Assembly: GCA_041674625.1 (NCBI GenBank)
Contig: JBAYVI010000001.1
Span: forward strand, 62,001 to 126,000
DNA: 64,000 bases
From: BRH-c32 sp041674625
Lineage (GTDB): Bacteria > Bacteroidota > Ignavibacteria > Ignavibacteriales > Melioribacteraceae
Reading direction: 5' to 3'
The notes beneath the pieces were generated by a model that saw only the letters and a program-made list of their open reading frames with translations, did not search any database and had not been told where the DNA came from. The first letter of the stretch is position 1. Each line of letters starts with the position of its first letter. This document shows positions 9,516 to 17,698 of the stretch, one piece after another. A program made the translations under genes and the position numbers.

Positions 9516-9531
9516 AAACACATTAATTTAT

Positions 9532-9574
9532 AAAAATACCCCTATTAATTACTTAAATTAATAGGGGTATTTTT
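9532..9574. terminator. Bidirectional intrinsic terminator between convergent operons
   Basis: A perfect 18-base inverted repeat (9532-9549 with 9557-9574, loop of 7) with a run of A at the left and T at the right, so it forms a hairpin with a U tail on both strands. It lies exactly where the rightward late genes meet the leftward genes; the leftward gene stop at 9573-9575 overlaps its right edge. Confidence 0.9.
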
Positions 9575-9836
9575 ATTCTTCGACTATTGCTACTCCATTA
9601 ACATGTTCATCTATCTCAATCGGGATGTCTCCCCATAGTGGTAATTTGTTTTCATCGTATTTAATAGGAACTTGCTTCCCCCAAATATATGCCTCCCTAT
9701 TTTTAATTATTCCCTTATTTTCTTCTAATATTTCAAGATACATTTGCGGAGATAAAAATATCTTCTTTACTCCTCCGTCTTCTCTATATCTTTCAATAAT
9801 TTTACGAATCCATTGTGTGTTATTTTCTTCCCGCAT
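9573..9836 (-). CDS. Hypothetical protein
   Basis: 87 residues, not recognised. It overlaps the upstream gene by 70 bases, which is unusual; a GGAGG lies inside the ORF just before codon 24 but no normal start follows it. The middle (KKIFLSPQMYLEILEENKGII and WGKQVPI) looks like a small alpha/beta domain. Last gene of the leftward transcription unit. Confidence 0.55.
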   Translation of the reverse strand: MREENNTQWIRKIIERYREDGGVKKIFLSPQMYLEILEENKGIIKNREAYIWGKQVPIKYDENKLPLWGDIPIEIDEHVNGVAIVEE

Positions 9837-10408
9837 TCTTTAAAACTCGCTCTCATTATACATCTAATTATAAAAGAAACATCATTAGATTTTATTTTTA
9901 ATTTCTTACACTTTCTGATTGTCTTTATAAATAATTCTCTTGCCTCTGGGTCTTGAAAATCATAGATCCTATCTACAGAGAAGATTATTTTCTTAATTTC
10001 CCTGTCTCTATCTGCTACTCTTGTCTTCTCCTTTTTTAATTTTCTATATAATTGAACTTTTGTAATCTTCTTTCTTATTTTATTTGCTTTCTTTTCAGAA
10101 TCCCTCCTTATGGACTCTAAATTTCTTGGTCTGTTTTTAATTGTTGGCCTTGTAAAATCGATAATATCAGCAAGAATTTCCTTATTCACCAGTGCTTGAA
10201 TCCAATCATCAATGTCTTCCTGCGAAGAGAGGATGATCACTCCAGCATATACAACAGGAAACCCGTATATTGTTATTAGCCTTTTTCTTTGGTTCATCTG
10301 GTTGAAATGAATTGAATATTTTTCAACCAAGTATTCGTGTATTTGTTTAATTCCTTTTAATATATGTTTTCTAGGTTTTTCTATTACTTCTTCCGTTTGT
10401 TCTTGCAT
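9767..10408 (-). CDS. Hypothetical basic protein after RNR
   Basis: 213 residues from ATG 10408; an in-frame GTG at 10435 would overlap the reductase. Very rich in Lys and Arg (segments such as RRDSEKKANKIRKKITK), so probably nucleic-acid-associated. No catalytic motif recognised. It follows the ribonucleotide reductase stop by four bases and is probably co-transcribed with it. Confidence 0.65.
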   Translation of the reverse strand: MQEQTEEVIEKPRKHILKGIKQIHEYLVEKYSIHFNQMNQRKRLITIYGFPVVYAGVIILSSQEDIDDWIQALVNKEILADIIDFTRPTIKNRPRNLESIRRDSEKKANKIRKKITKVQLYRKLKKEKTRVADRDREIKKIIFSVDRIYDFQDPEARELFIKTIRKCKKLKIKSNDVSFIIRCIMRASFKECGKKITHNGFVKLLKDIEKTEE

Positions 10409-10412
10409 TTTG

Positions 10413-13400
10413 TTACCCACATTTAGAAATGCCACAAGAAGAACACTTTTCGCACCCTTCTACCTTGATTATTTTACCACCGCACTCATGGCAAGGTTTT
10501 TCATGTTCATATAGATATTGTTTAATATAAGTTTTCAACACTCTATTCACAACTGCTGCAAAATCTGTAATATCCCCGCTTGACTTTTTTAATTGCTTAA
10601 CAATAAATTCGTAATGAACTCCATGGCGCAATGCTAACGAAACCATTCTAGTCAAAGCCCGTTGATCCGAATCCATTAATGTGTGGGCTATATCGTCAAA
10701 TTTAACCTTAGAATTCCTGATTTGAATAGTTAAGGAATATAAACCATTCTTTTCCTTTGCGATCACCCCAGACTTGCAAGTTTTGGGAATGTATAGATCG
10801 TTCAATTCCCCAGCAAATAATTCATATGGCATGTTGTTAAACAATCCTACAGCGACAACCCATGGGACTCCCTTAATTGTACAATGATGGATATCTGCTT
10901 CTAATTCTTTTGGTCTTTTCGGAGAAAGGTTAAATTTTACCCCATCTGGTCTTTCTTCATTCATTTTTGTTTTTGCCGCTGAATTGTAGAGAACCTGTTC
11001 GTCTCTTGATCCGTCACGATAAACAGTAACACCCTTACAACCTAATTCCCATGCCATGCGATAAACACGGTCTACATCTTCCACTGTTGCTGTAGACGGC
11101 ATATTAATCGTCTTTGAGATAGACGAGTCCACATATTTTTGCATTTCTGCTTGCATTAAAATATGGTCTTCTGGGGAAATATCATTAGCCCCTTTGAAGA
11201 TGTTTTTTAAGCTATCCGGTACTTCTGGGATATTGATTGTTCCGGCTTCTTTCACTTTATTAATGATTGCAGATGCTTCTTCTGTGGTATAAGATTCCAA
11301 TAGTTTTTTCTCAAACCATTTATTTACTAATACAAGTTTTTTGCCATCTAATACATGTTTCATTGTGATAACTGAGTAGTAAGGTTCGACCCCACTGGAA
11401 CAGTCGCATATCATTGATAGAGTGTTGTGGCTAATGAATGAATTTGCGACATATGTGTTATTTTGTGGAACTTCTATATCTAATGTCATAGATGCGGAAT
11501 CTTCTATGGACATTATTTCGTCAAAAAACAAATCCATCCCTATTGTATCACAAAATTCCTTTTTAAGTCTGTCATTCCCCTTGATGTATCTATATTTATC
11601 TTTTCCAAAGCCCACCGACCCAAACCCCTTTTTATACACCCTATACATTATTCTGTCGCCAAAACTGGAAGGATCAGATTCCTTATCATAAGGTTTAATA
11701 TATGTATTAGTTCCCAATGCCCTCAGGCATATTGCTAAATCGAGAGCCATATTCTTTGAACAAGTATCTATGTATTCTGTATTTCCAGTTTTTGATCCGT
11801 CTCCTAACCAATATCCATGGATAAACGATTCAATGCTTTTAACAGAAGACATTCTCACTTTTAAAGGTATTGATACTAAATGGGCCTTGGGTTTCAGAAT
11901 TTCATTCATCTCTAAAAACTTAACAAATGGGATAGAATTAATGCATATACTCATGCAAGTTCCAGAATCATCATCTGTAGCATCAATGTTTATCGTATTC
12001 TTTATCAGCAGTTTGATTTCTGAAATTAGTTTTGATTCTTTTCTATCAATGTGTATCCTTATCCCCTTACCATGGACACTTCCATCGGCATAGATCAACC
12101 CTAGAAGGGTGGCGAATTCAGGAGTTATCTCATTGGGGAAAGATATCTCTTTATTCGCGCTAGTGTTGAATTTAATCCCATCACTCGTAAGTTGCTCGTT
12201 GGCTGTTTTGGCATACCCCCCTATTTTTGAGGCTAAAAAGTCTCCGGCCTTTAAATTATCTGCTCTTTCCCAATAGTATGTCTTTTCCTCAAAGTCATAT
12301 ATCCTATATTGATGATTAAATGTGCTTTCAAGTTCCATGCCCGTTTTTGTTAATATTTTTTTTGTCGGTTGCTCTCCATTGACATACCCCTTTGTTGCTT
12401 TAGTTTTTATATTTTCTTGGGGTACTTCATATTCTATTGGTTGCCATTTTTCTCCTTTTTCATTTACAATTTCGCCTAATTTAAGAATCCCTTTGTCTGT
12501 TATCACTAATGTAGATGGAGATTGGCAACCAGTAGGCGCAATTGTAGTAAGGTTGGCGTTTCTCCGCTTGGGACATCCTTCAACCCATCCTTTGTAAACA
12601 CCTTCTTTTTCACCTAATTCAACGCTCATTTCATTGCTTTTTTCTGCAATGAATCTCATAACGCCCCCAGCGAATTCTCTCCCGTCTTCTGAATCATAAC
12701 ATAAACCCATTTGGATAAGAAGGTCATGCAATCCCATAAGCCCGATGCCGATTTTTCTGGTTCTTTCTAACGCTTCTTGGCATTCAGGGATGGGCATTAA
12801 TGTCATGTCTAATACTCTATTCTTGAACAAAGTTGCAATTTTTATAACTTTTTCAAGCCTATCCAAATCTACTTTCCCATTTTTTATAAAATTTCCGACA
12901 TTAATCGAACCTAAAGAACACGATTCGTAAAATAAAAGCCACTGTTCGCCGCAAGGATTTGTTGTCTTTAATCTGCCAAGGTGTGGGACTGTATTTGCTC
13001 TTTCTGCTGTATCTCCAAATAAAACTCCAGGTTCCGCACTTTTCCATGCTTTCTGGCACAACAAATCCCATAGTTCTTTTTCCTTCCCGTCTTCGTCAAT
13101 CTTATTCATGAAATCATCTGATAGCAGAACGGATAAATTGTAATTGGTCAGCTTGTCTTTTTGTTCTTTGTAACGAATAAAATCAAGGATGTCTGCATGG
13201 GAAGCATCCAAAATCCCCATATTCGCACCCTTGCGCCTCCCGCCTTGTTTGATGGTATTAGTGCTGGTATCTTGCACCTCCATAAAGGACAATGGCCCAG
13301 AAGCCACTCCTTTAGTTGAATTTACGCTTGCGTTCTTCGCTCTGAGATTTGAGTAGTTAGCCCCTACCCCCCCACCACTTTTAGAAATCTTAGCAGCATC

Positions 13401-13670
13401 AGCATAGAACTTGTAGATTGAATCAATAGAGTCTTCAATAGGCAAAACAAAACAGGCAGAGAATGAATTAATCGATGTGCCTGCATTCATCAACGCTGGT
13501 GAATTGGGGAGAAAATCGCCATTGAACATTACATCAAAAAATGATTTCTTTTCTTCTTCTGTTTTTCCAAAGAAATTAGATACCCGATTACATAAATCAC
13601 TCCATGTGTTTTCGTCTGGTAGGTAGTATCTTTTTTTAAGCACAACTTCTGCCGTTCCAGTTAATTCCAT
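10413..13670 (-). CDS. nrdJ: Class II (adenosylcobalamin) ribonucleotide reductase with intein
   Basis: 1085 residues, of which 717 are the enzyme. N-terminal RYYLPDENTWSDL, then NSPALMNAG, SACFVLPIED, TIKQGGRRKGANMG and NPCGEQ (radical-site cysteine) are reductase motifs; the KQGGRRKGANMG block and the C-terminal TSCPD-like domain plus a four-Cys tail (CHECGG...CSSCG) fit NrdJ. No NrdB radical subunit gene is near, again fitting class II. It makes dNTP precursors from ribonucleotides without oxygen dependence, but needs vitamin B12 from the host. An intein interrupts the TIAPTG/TLSM motif. Start ATG has AGGAG upstream. Confidence 0.92.
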   Translation of the reverse strand: MELTGTAEVVLKKRYYLPDENTWSDLCNRVSNFFGKTEEEKKSFFDVMFNGDFLPNSPALMNAGTSINSFSACFVLPIEDSIDSIYKFYADAAKISKSGGGVGANYSNLRAKNASVNSTKGVASGPLSFMEVQDTSTNTIKQGGRRKGANMGILDASHADILDFIRYKEQKDKLTNYNLSVLLSDDFMNKIDEDGKEKELWDLLCQKAWKSAEPGVLFGDTAERANTVPHLGRLKTTNPCGEQWLLFYESCSLGSINVGNFIKNGKVDLDRLEKVIKIATLFKNRVLDMTLMPIPECQEALERTRKIGIGLMGLHDLLIQMGLCYDSEDGREFAGGVMRFIAEKSNEMSVELGEKEGVYKGWVEGCPKRRNANLTTIAPTGCQSPSTLVITDKGILKLGEIVNEKGEKWQPIEYEVPQENIKTKATKGYVNGEQPTKKILTKTGMELESTFNHQYRIYDFEEKTYYWERADNLKAGDFLASKIGGYAKTANEQLTSDGIKFNTSANKEISFPNEITPEFATLLGLIYADGSVHGKGIRIHIDRKESKLISEIKLLIKNTINIDATDDDSGTCMSICINSIPFVKFLEMNEILKPKAHLVSIPLKVRMSSVKSIESFIHGYWLGDGSKTGNTEYIDTCSKNMALDLAICLRALGTNTYIKPYDKESDPSSFGDRIMYRVYKKGFGSVGFGKDKYRYIKGNDRLKKEFCDTIGMDLFFDEIMSIEDSASMTLDIEVPQNNTYVANSFISHNTLSMICDCSSGVEPYYSVITMKHVLDGKKLVLVNKWFEKKLLESYTTEEASAIINKVKEAGTINIPEVPDSLKNIFKGANDISPEDHILMQAEMQKYVDSSISKTINMPSTATVEDVDRVYRMAWELGCKGVTVYRDGSRDEQVLYNSAAKTKMNEERPDGVKFNLSPKRPKELEADIHHCTIKGVPWVVAVGLFNNMPYELFAGELNDLYIPKTCKSGVIAKEKNGLYSLTIQIRNSKVKFDDIAHTLMDSDQRALTRMVSLALRHGVHYEFIVKQLKKSSGDITDFAAVVNRVLKTYIKQYLYEHEKPCHECGGKIIKVEGCEKCSSCGISKCG
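11424..12527 (-). mobile_element. Intein with LAGLIDADG-type endonuclease inside nrdJ
   Basis: 368 residues (Cys382 to Asn749 of the precursor). It begins with Cys, has block B-like TFNHQYRIYD, and ends in VANSFISHN with Thr as the +1 residue. Two endonuclease helices are visible: LLGLIYADGS and FIHGYWLGDGS, so it probably still homes. It sits in the most conserved active-site loop (TIAPTG | TLSMI), a known reductase insertion site. Splicing joins TIAPTG to TLSM. Confidence 0.92.
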
Positions 13671-13696
13671 CTCTTCTCCTACTGTAGAGTTAATAA

Positions 13697-13724
13697 AAGG
13701 GAGGTAGCTTGCGCCGACTCCCTT
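13697..13724 (-). terminator. Hairpin with T run in the nrdJ leader
   Basis: On the - strand AAGGGAG (13724-13718) pairs with CTCCCTT (13703-13697), loop of 14, followed by TTATT. It lies in the 84-base gap between dut and nrdJ. It may end transcripts from dut or act as an attenuator; no cobalamin-box motif was seen. Confidence 0.5.
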
Positions 13725-13754
13725 GGTGATTGCTGATTATTTTAGACTAAACGA

Positions 13755-14192
13755 TTACTTTACTCCTGTGCTCCCAATACCATTCTCTCCTCTATCTGTA
13801 GACTTAATTTCATCAACTTCTTCTAACACTACATGAGGTTTCATAGAAATTTTACCTTGTGCAATCCTATCACCCTTAGAAATTTCAAATGGGTAAATCC
13901 CGGTATTCGATAAAATTACTTTAATTTCTCCGATAAAACCGGCGTCCGCACACCCAGGACTGTTTGTTACAAAGACACCATGCTTTGCCGCTAACCCAGA
14001 CCTCGATCTAATTTGTAATTCATATCCTACAGGAATATCAAAAATCATACCAGTAGGGACAATTACTGGTGGTTTATTCGGGTAAATAGTTTCATCAATA
14101 GCTGATACGAAATCAAAACAACAATCAGTTTCGTAGTTGTATTTTAAATCAGGGAGTGTTTTATCTAGTTTTTTATAATGAAGAAAGACCAC
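13755..14192 (-). CDS. dut: dUTP diphosphatase
   Basis: 145 residues, usual trimer dUTPase length. All five motifs are present: DCCFDFVSA, RSRSGLAAKHG, GCADAGFIGEIKVIL, GDRIAQGKI and TDRGENGIGSTG. It hydrolyses dUTP to dUMP, protecting DNA from uracil and feeding dTMP synthesis. The start is GTG, 13 bases from a sigma-28-like -10 element, leaving room for only a very short leader. It heads the dut-nrdJ gene pair. Confidence 0.95.
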   Translation of the reverse strand: MVFLHYKKLDKTLPDLKYNYETDCCFDFVSAIDETIYPNKPPVIVPTGMIFDIPVGYELQIRSRSGLAAKHGVFVTNSPGCADAGFIGEIKVILSNTGIYPFEISKGDRIAQGKISMKPHVVLEEVDEIKSTDRGENGIGSTGVK

Positions 14193-14205
14193 CTTTATTA
14201 TCTCC

Positions 14206-14232
14206 TTATCGGTATTTTGTTTAAAATCTTTA
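14206..14232 (-). promoter_or_regulatory. Sigma-28 (FliA)-like promoter before dut
   Basis: Reading on the - strand: TAAAGATT (14232-14225), 11-base spacer, ACCGATAA (14213-14206). FliA consensus is TAAAGTTT-N11-GCCGATAA; this has 6/8 and 7/8 matches with ideal spacing. The GGAG used as dut ribosome site follows immediately, so a transcript would start very close to or inside it. Confidence 0.5.
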
Positions 14233-14253
14233 AATATTTCTTACTAATTCAGA

Positions 14254-14793
14254 TTAAATTGAAACAATATTAAACGGCCCTCTTACTCCACCAGAAAAAT
14301 ATTCTGCTGATTTTAATGCCTGAATTACTCTTACTTCTGGATCAATTATATCTTCTTTCGTTGCATAAAGAGCACCTAATGCAAAACTTTCACCACATCC
14401 ACAAGCATTAAATTTATCAATTATTTTACCTACCTGGAAATCAGATTCTATTTTATATAGATTTTTATTATAGCCTAATAGAAATACCCCTCCTTGAACT
14501 TCGTTGTTATTGATTGTTGCGTAACCGTTATCCTTAAAACATTTAATTAACTCATCAATAAAGTTTGAACAAAGGTATTCGTAATCATCAATTCTTGGAT
14601 CATGGTCTGGAATTTTTAGTTTATAACGGATTAACTGCCCCATTCTGAAAGAAGACGTAAACCCAAAAATCATATTATTTTTCTTAAATACTTTCTCATC
14701 TGTTCTAATGCACACATCAAATCCAGTTACTCCTGCTGAATCTCCACCAATATATACTTTGCCTTTATCAACCAGGCCTGCGATACATGTCAT
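14254..14793 (-). CDS. Proteasome-like N-terminal nucleophile hydrolase
   Basis: 179 residues. MTCIAGLVDKGKVYIGGDSAG is a proteasome/HslV-type N-terminus; Thr2 would be the nucleophile after removal of Met. A lysine in DEKVFKK is placed like the catalytic Lys33, followed by FGFTSSFRMG (Gly47 region). CGCGESFALGALYATK resembles the family's GSGS..A.GAL segment. Ring-forming peptidase or related amidase is possible, but no HslU-like ATPase is nearby. Such proteins occur in other phages with unknown role. Confidence 0.75.
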   Translation of the reverse strand: MTCIAGLVDKGKVYIGGDSAGVTGFDVCIRTDEKVFKKNNMIFGFTSSFRMGQLIRYKLKIPDHDPRIDDYEYLCSNFIDELIKCFKDNGYATINNNEVQGGVFLLGYNKNLYKIESDFQVGKIIDKFNACGCGESFALGALYATKEDIIDPEVRVIQALKSAEYFSGGVRGPFNIVSI

Positions 14794-14801
14794 GCTTTCT
14801 C

Positions 14802-15377
14802 CTATCTCTTTAAAAAGTCTAAAATTTCAGTATAGTTTCTTTTAAATCTAATGTATTTTGATACATTGTTGATATCGTCTTTAATTATTTCAATACTTGA
14901 CCAAGAATTTAGATTGTTATTCGTGAATACAATCCCATATTGGTAATTAGATTCACAATGCTTTACAATAGTATGTGGATTATCATCAATTAATATTCCG
15001 TCTCTAGTGACTTTGTGCTTTTCTGATTCATGGATGACATTGATATCACCAAAGAACCTTTTAATATTATCATCTTTCGCTTCTTCTGTTCCGGGCCAGG
15101 AATGCGTTATGATGGATACATTGTATTGTTCTCTTAGTTCAGTTACAAAGTCAATTGCTCCTTCTAATGGTTTGATATTTGAATAAATATCTGGGTTCTT
15201 CCAGAAATCGTTGGCTTCTTTACCAAATGTTTCTTCTATCCAATCCCAATGCTTAATATGTTGTACCGTGATATTTGCTTGGTATCGGGTGTTGATGTAC
15301 TTTACCCATTCATGTGCTAGATTGTTTAAAGTACTATCAAAGTCAAGATAAATCATTAGATAATCTTCATTATTCAT
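14802..15377 (-). CDS. 5'(3')-deoxyribonucleotidase (HAD, NT5C-like)
   Basis: 191 residues from ATG 15377. HAD motif I is IYLDFDSTLNN near the N-terminus, motif II is in SIITHSW, and DGILIDDNPH is motif IV. Length and order match the NT5C family, which dephosphorylates deoxynucleoside monophosphates. The reading frame is open up to 15470, but that extra part overlaps the GIY-YIG gene; ATG 15356 is another option. It likely tunes nucleotide pools with the adjacent kinase, ThyX-like and dUTPase genes. Confidence 0.8.
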   Translation of the reverse strand: MNNEDYLMIYLDFDSTLNNLAHEWVKYINTRYQANITVQHIKHWDWIEETFGKEANDFWKNPDIYSNIKPLEGAIDFVTELREQYNVSIITHSWPGTEEAKDDNIKRFFGDINVIHESEKHKVTRDGILIDDNPHTIVKHCESNYQYGIVFTNNNLNSWSSIEIIKDDINNVSKYIRFKRNYTEILDFLKR

Positions 15378-16128
15378 ACCAAAAGACAAGGCCTTTTGTT
15401 GTCTTCTTTCTCTCATGTAAAACATCACAAATCCCATGAGAAGTAGTATTTGTATCAATATTTGCTTCATAAATACTCAAATAAGTTTTCCCATTATCGC
15501 ATCCGATCTTTCTTCCTTTCATTTTGCTTCTTCCAGATTTCTTTTTAGTCTCTTCTGAATGTGTTCTCCCGTAAAAACCGTTATTGCCTCCGCTTAATGC
15601 TTCGCTTATTTTCTTTTTAGTCTCTTCTGATAATGTTTTGCCATACATGGGATTGTTTTCACCACTTAGAGAAATAGACTGTTTTCTTTTTGTTTCTTCA
15701 GATACTATTTTATTCTTAGAGGATAAAGAAAGCCTTTCACGATGTTGTTCAGAGAAAATTTTGCCATACATGGGATTGTTTTCTCCACTTAATGCTTCTC
15801 TTATTTTCTCCTTTGTCTCCTCACTTCGGAAATGCCCTTGCCCACCACCGGAAGTAAGATTATATCCGTTTGGGACCATTGTTTTTAATTCTTGAATCCA
15901 AGATATTTCTCTTTCATCCAGCTCCACAATTTCACATTCTTCTAAAATAGAAAAGTCAAAGTTTTCTATTCCGTATTTGTTGATCGAGTTATAGATTGGA
16001 TAATTTTTATTCTTTACGGTTGTTATATGTCTTTTCCATCTTCTTTTAACATTTGTACTTTGGCCAACATATAACTTGTTGTTTATTTTATTTTTTATTA
16101 AGTATATCCCAATTATTTCCCTCTTCAT
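15370..16128 (-). CDS. GIY-YIG homing endonuclease with NUMOD3 repeats
   Basis: 252 residues. GIYLIKNKINNKLYVGQS is the GIY-YIG catalytic start, with RRWKRH and later GYNLTSGG. Repeats of the form SEETKKKIS-ALSGENNPMYGK are NUMOD3 DNA-binding modules; about four copies are visible (roughly residues 100-200). It is a SegA-type free-standing homing endonuclease lodged between the thymidylate-synthase-like and nucleotidase genes; its 3' end overlaps the latter start. Confidence 0.93.
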   Translation of the reverse strand: MKREIIGIYLIKNKINNKLYVGQSTNVKRRWKRHITTVKNKNYPIYNSINKYGIENFDFSILEECEIVELDEREISWIQELKTMVPNGYNLTSGGGQGHFRSEETKEKIREALSGENNPMYGKIFSEQHRERLSLSSKNKIVSEETKRKQSISLSGENNPMYGKTLSEETKKKISEALSGGNNGFYGRTHSEETKKKSGRSKMKGRKIGCDNGKTYLSIYEANIDTNTTSHGICDVLHERKKTTKGLVFWYE

Positions 16129-16148
16129 TTAATCTCCTTAAATAATCT

Positions 16149-16697
16149 TTATCTTTTAATTTTTGCAATTTCTTCGTCCTCAATTCCTTTAAATCTCCTC
16201 ACTTTGTAATTGCCGCAAGGTTTGGGTTCTGGGCAGATAAATCCCCTATATATGCAATTTGGAACCATATAATATGCAAGGTCAGGATCAATCGATTTCA
16301 TTTCTTCACGTAAAGCTAATACAACATCCCGAGTCTCTTTGCTTGCTTTATAGCATAATCTCTTCCTGGCGATATGAAGGATTGATTCAGCATTCGCAAT
16401 AAGTCTATGATTTACTGGAGTGAACCGATCCTCTGTCCCATCTCCACCACGATCAATTCTCTTAGACCTTACGAATGGTGTAGTAGTAACATGCCTGACT
16501 AAATGGACGCTTACGAATGTTGGAATATTAATTAATTGGACTGAAAATATTTGGCTCCTCGTAATTGAATGTTCCCATGAATATATTTGTTTCAATGTTG
16601 ATTTAGCTACAAATTCAGCCCCCATTGTAGATTCTATACAAGAATGAGCCTCTTCAATATCAGTATGCTTAGTGATAATTACCTTAAAGTCATCCAT
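16149..16697 (-). CDS. ThyX-like flavin-dependent thymidylate synthase homologue
   Basis: 182 residues, shorter than typical ThyX (about 220-250). HLVRHVTTTPFVRSKR reads as RHV-x7-S, close to the ThyX motif RHR-x7-S, and NAESILHIARKRLCYKASKETRDV plus MVPNCIYRG match later ThyX segments. ThyX uses FAD and methylene-tetrahydrofolate to turn dUMP into dTMP. The third motif residue is Val rather than Arg, so activity is uncertain. Context (dUTPase, dNMP kinase, nucleotidase) fits dTMP supply. Confidence 0.7.
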   Translation of the reverse strand: MDDFKVIITKHTDIEEAHSCIESTMGAEFVAKSTLKQIYSWEHSITRSQIFSVQLINIPTFVSVHLVRHVTTTPFVRSKRIDRGGDGTEDRFTPVNHRLIANAESILHIARKRLCYKASKETRDVVLALREEMKSIDPDLAYYMVPNCIYRGFICPEPKPCGNYKVRRFKGIEDEEIAKIKR

Positions 16698-16932
16698 TGT
16701 TATTTCCTAATTTACTTTTAATATCGTCTAATTCTTCCCATGTGAAAAGAAGTTCATCATTAAAATACATACCACTTTCTTTAAACCCAATTTCTTGGTA
16801 ATTATGAATTATTTCCTCGTAGTCGTACCATACGCCAAACTCATTTATAATTTGTTCTCCTTTACTCATTTCAATAAACTCCTCATGGCAAGCTGGAATC
16901 CACTCCAAGATTTTATTAATAGCAAATGCCAT
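16690..16932 (-). CDS. Hypothetical acidic protein
   Basis: 80 residues, overlaps the ThyX-like start by eight bases. Rich in Glu, Tyr and Ile, mostly helical by look (WIPACHEEFIEMSKGEQIINEF). No domain recognised. Translationally coupled to the ThyX-like gene. Confidence 0.6.
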   Translation of the reverse strand: MAFAINKILEWIPACHEEFIEMSKGEQIINEFGVWYDYEEIIHNYQEIGFKESGMYFNDELLFTWEELDDIKSKLGNNNG

Positions 16933-16941
16933 TTTACAAAA

Positions 16942-17145
16942 TTACTTTCCATATTGTGTACTCTTAAAAGCCGCTCCTTTCTTATTCTTAAACTTCGACG
17001 CTTGACGTTTCGTAACAGGTACTTCCGCTTTCGAACAAGCATTCTTAAATTTGTCGGACTCAAACACATTTTTATTCTCCGCTTGTTTTTCTTTTGCTGT
17101 AGTATCAAGATTTGGTCCAGTTACTCTTACCCATGATTTACTCAT
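16942..17145 (-). CDS. Hypothetical small basic protein
   Basis: 67 residues, rich in Lys and Ala, with low-complexity C-terminus (KFKNKKGAAFKST). No hydrophobic segment or known motif; nucleic-acid binding is possible from charge alone. Lies 1 base after the kinase gene stop. Confidence 0.6.
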   Translation of the reverse strand: MSKSWVRVTGPNLDTTAKEKQAENKNVFESDKFKNACSKAEVPVTKRQASKFKNKKGAAFKSTQYGK

Positions 17146-17146
17146 T

Positions 17147-17695
17147 TTATTCTCCTTTGTTAAATAAATTATGTACTAATTGTTTAGCACTTTCTTCTAA
17201 TTGTTCTAAAGTTCTATTATTTTCAACTCGTAAATCATAATTAAAATCGTTTACATTTTGGTCTGCATGGTTATTTGCTGTTTCGTGTTGATCCCTCTCT
17301 ATAAAGATTGTTATTGTTTCTGGGTAGCGTTCTTTAAATCTAGAAATTTCATTTGGCTCTCTAATCATATAGATAATTGCTTCTTCTGGTTTTAATGAAT
17401 CGGCATTATCGCACATCATCTTAAAGGGATGATCTAGCCACTCAGAACTCCAATCCTTCAGCGAGGATAACATGTCCCTATTATATTCTGTCTTATTTCC
17501 GTCCCATCCCATAAGAGTAGCGCATTCCTTAACGACCTCTACGCTTGAAACTAAAGCGCCACAAATATTATAATTATCTAAGTGCTTAATTAAAAAATTA
17601 GCAAACGTATCTTTTCCACTTCTGGGGTATGAATTTATGATTATGAGATTTTTCTTTGTGTTTATCACTTCTCTATATCCTATAAAATTATCCAT
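17147..17695 (-). CDS. Deoxynucleoside monophosphate kinase-like P-loop protein
   Basis: 182 residues. NSYPRSGKDTFANFL near residue 22 is a P-loop of the phage dNMP kinase type (GxxxxGKDT). YMIREPNEISRFKERYP corresponds to the mobile lid/NMP region and FIERDQ to the later base-binding part. It would phosphorylate dNMPs for DNA synthesis. Sits next to ThyX-like and dUTPase genes. Confidence 0.75.
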   Translation of the reverse strand: MDNFIGYREVINTKKNLIIINSYPRSGKDTFANFLIKHLDNYNICGALVSSVEVVKECATLMGWDGNKTEYNRDMLSSLKDWSSEWLDHPFKMMCDNADSLKPEEAIIYMIREPNEISRFKERYPETITIFIERDQHETANNHADQNVNDFNYDLRVENNRTLEQLEESAKQLVHNLFNKGE

Positions 17696-17698
17696 TCA

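Noticed and set aside
13671..13754. Cobalamin riboswitch before nrdJ
   Set aside because: The leader is 84 bases; no B12-box-like sequence and no room for the aptamer.
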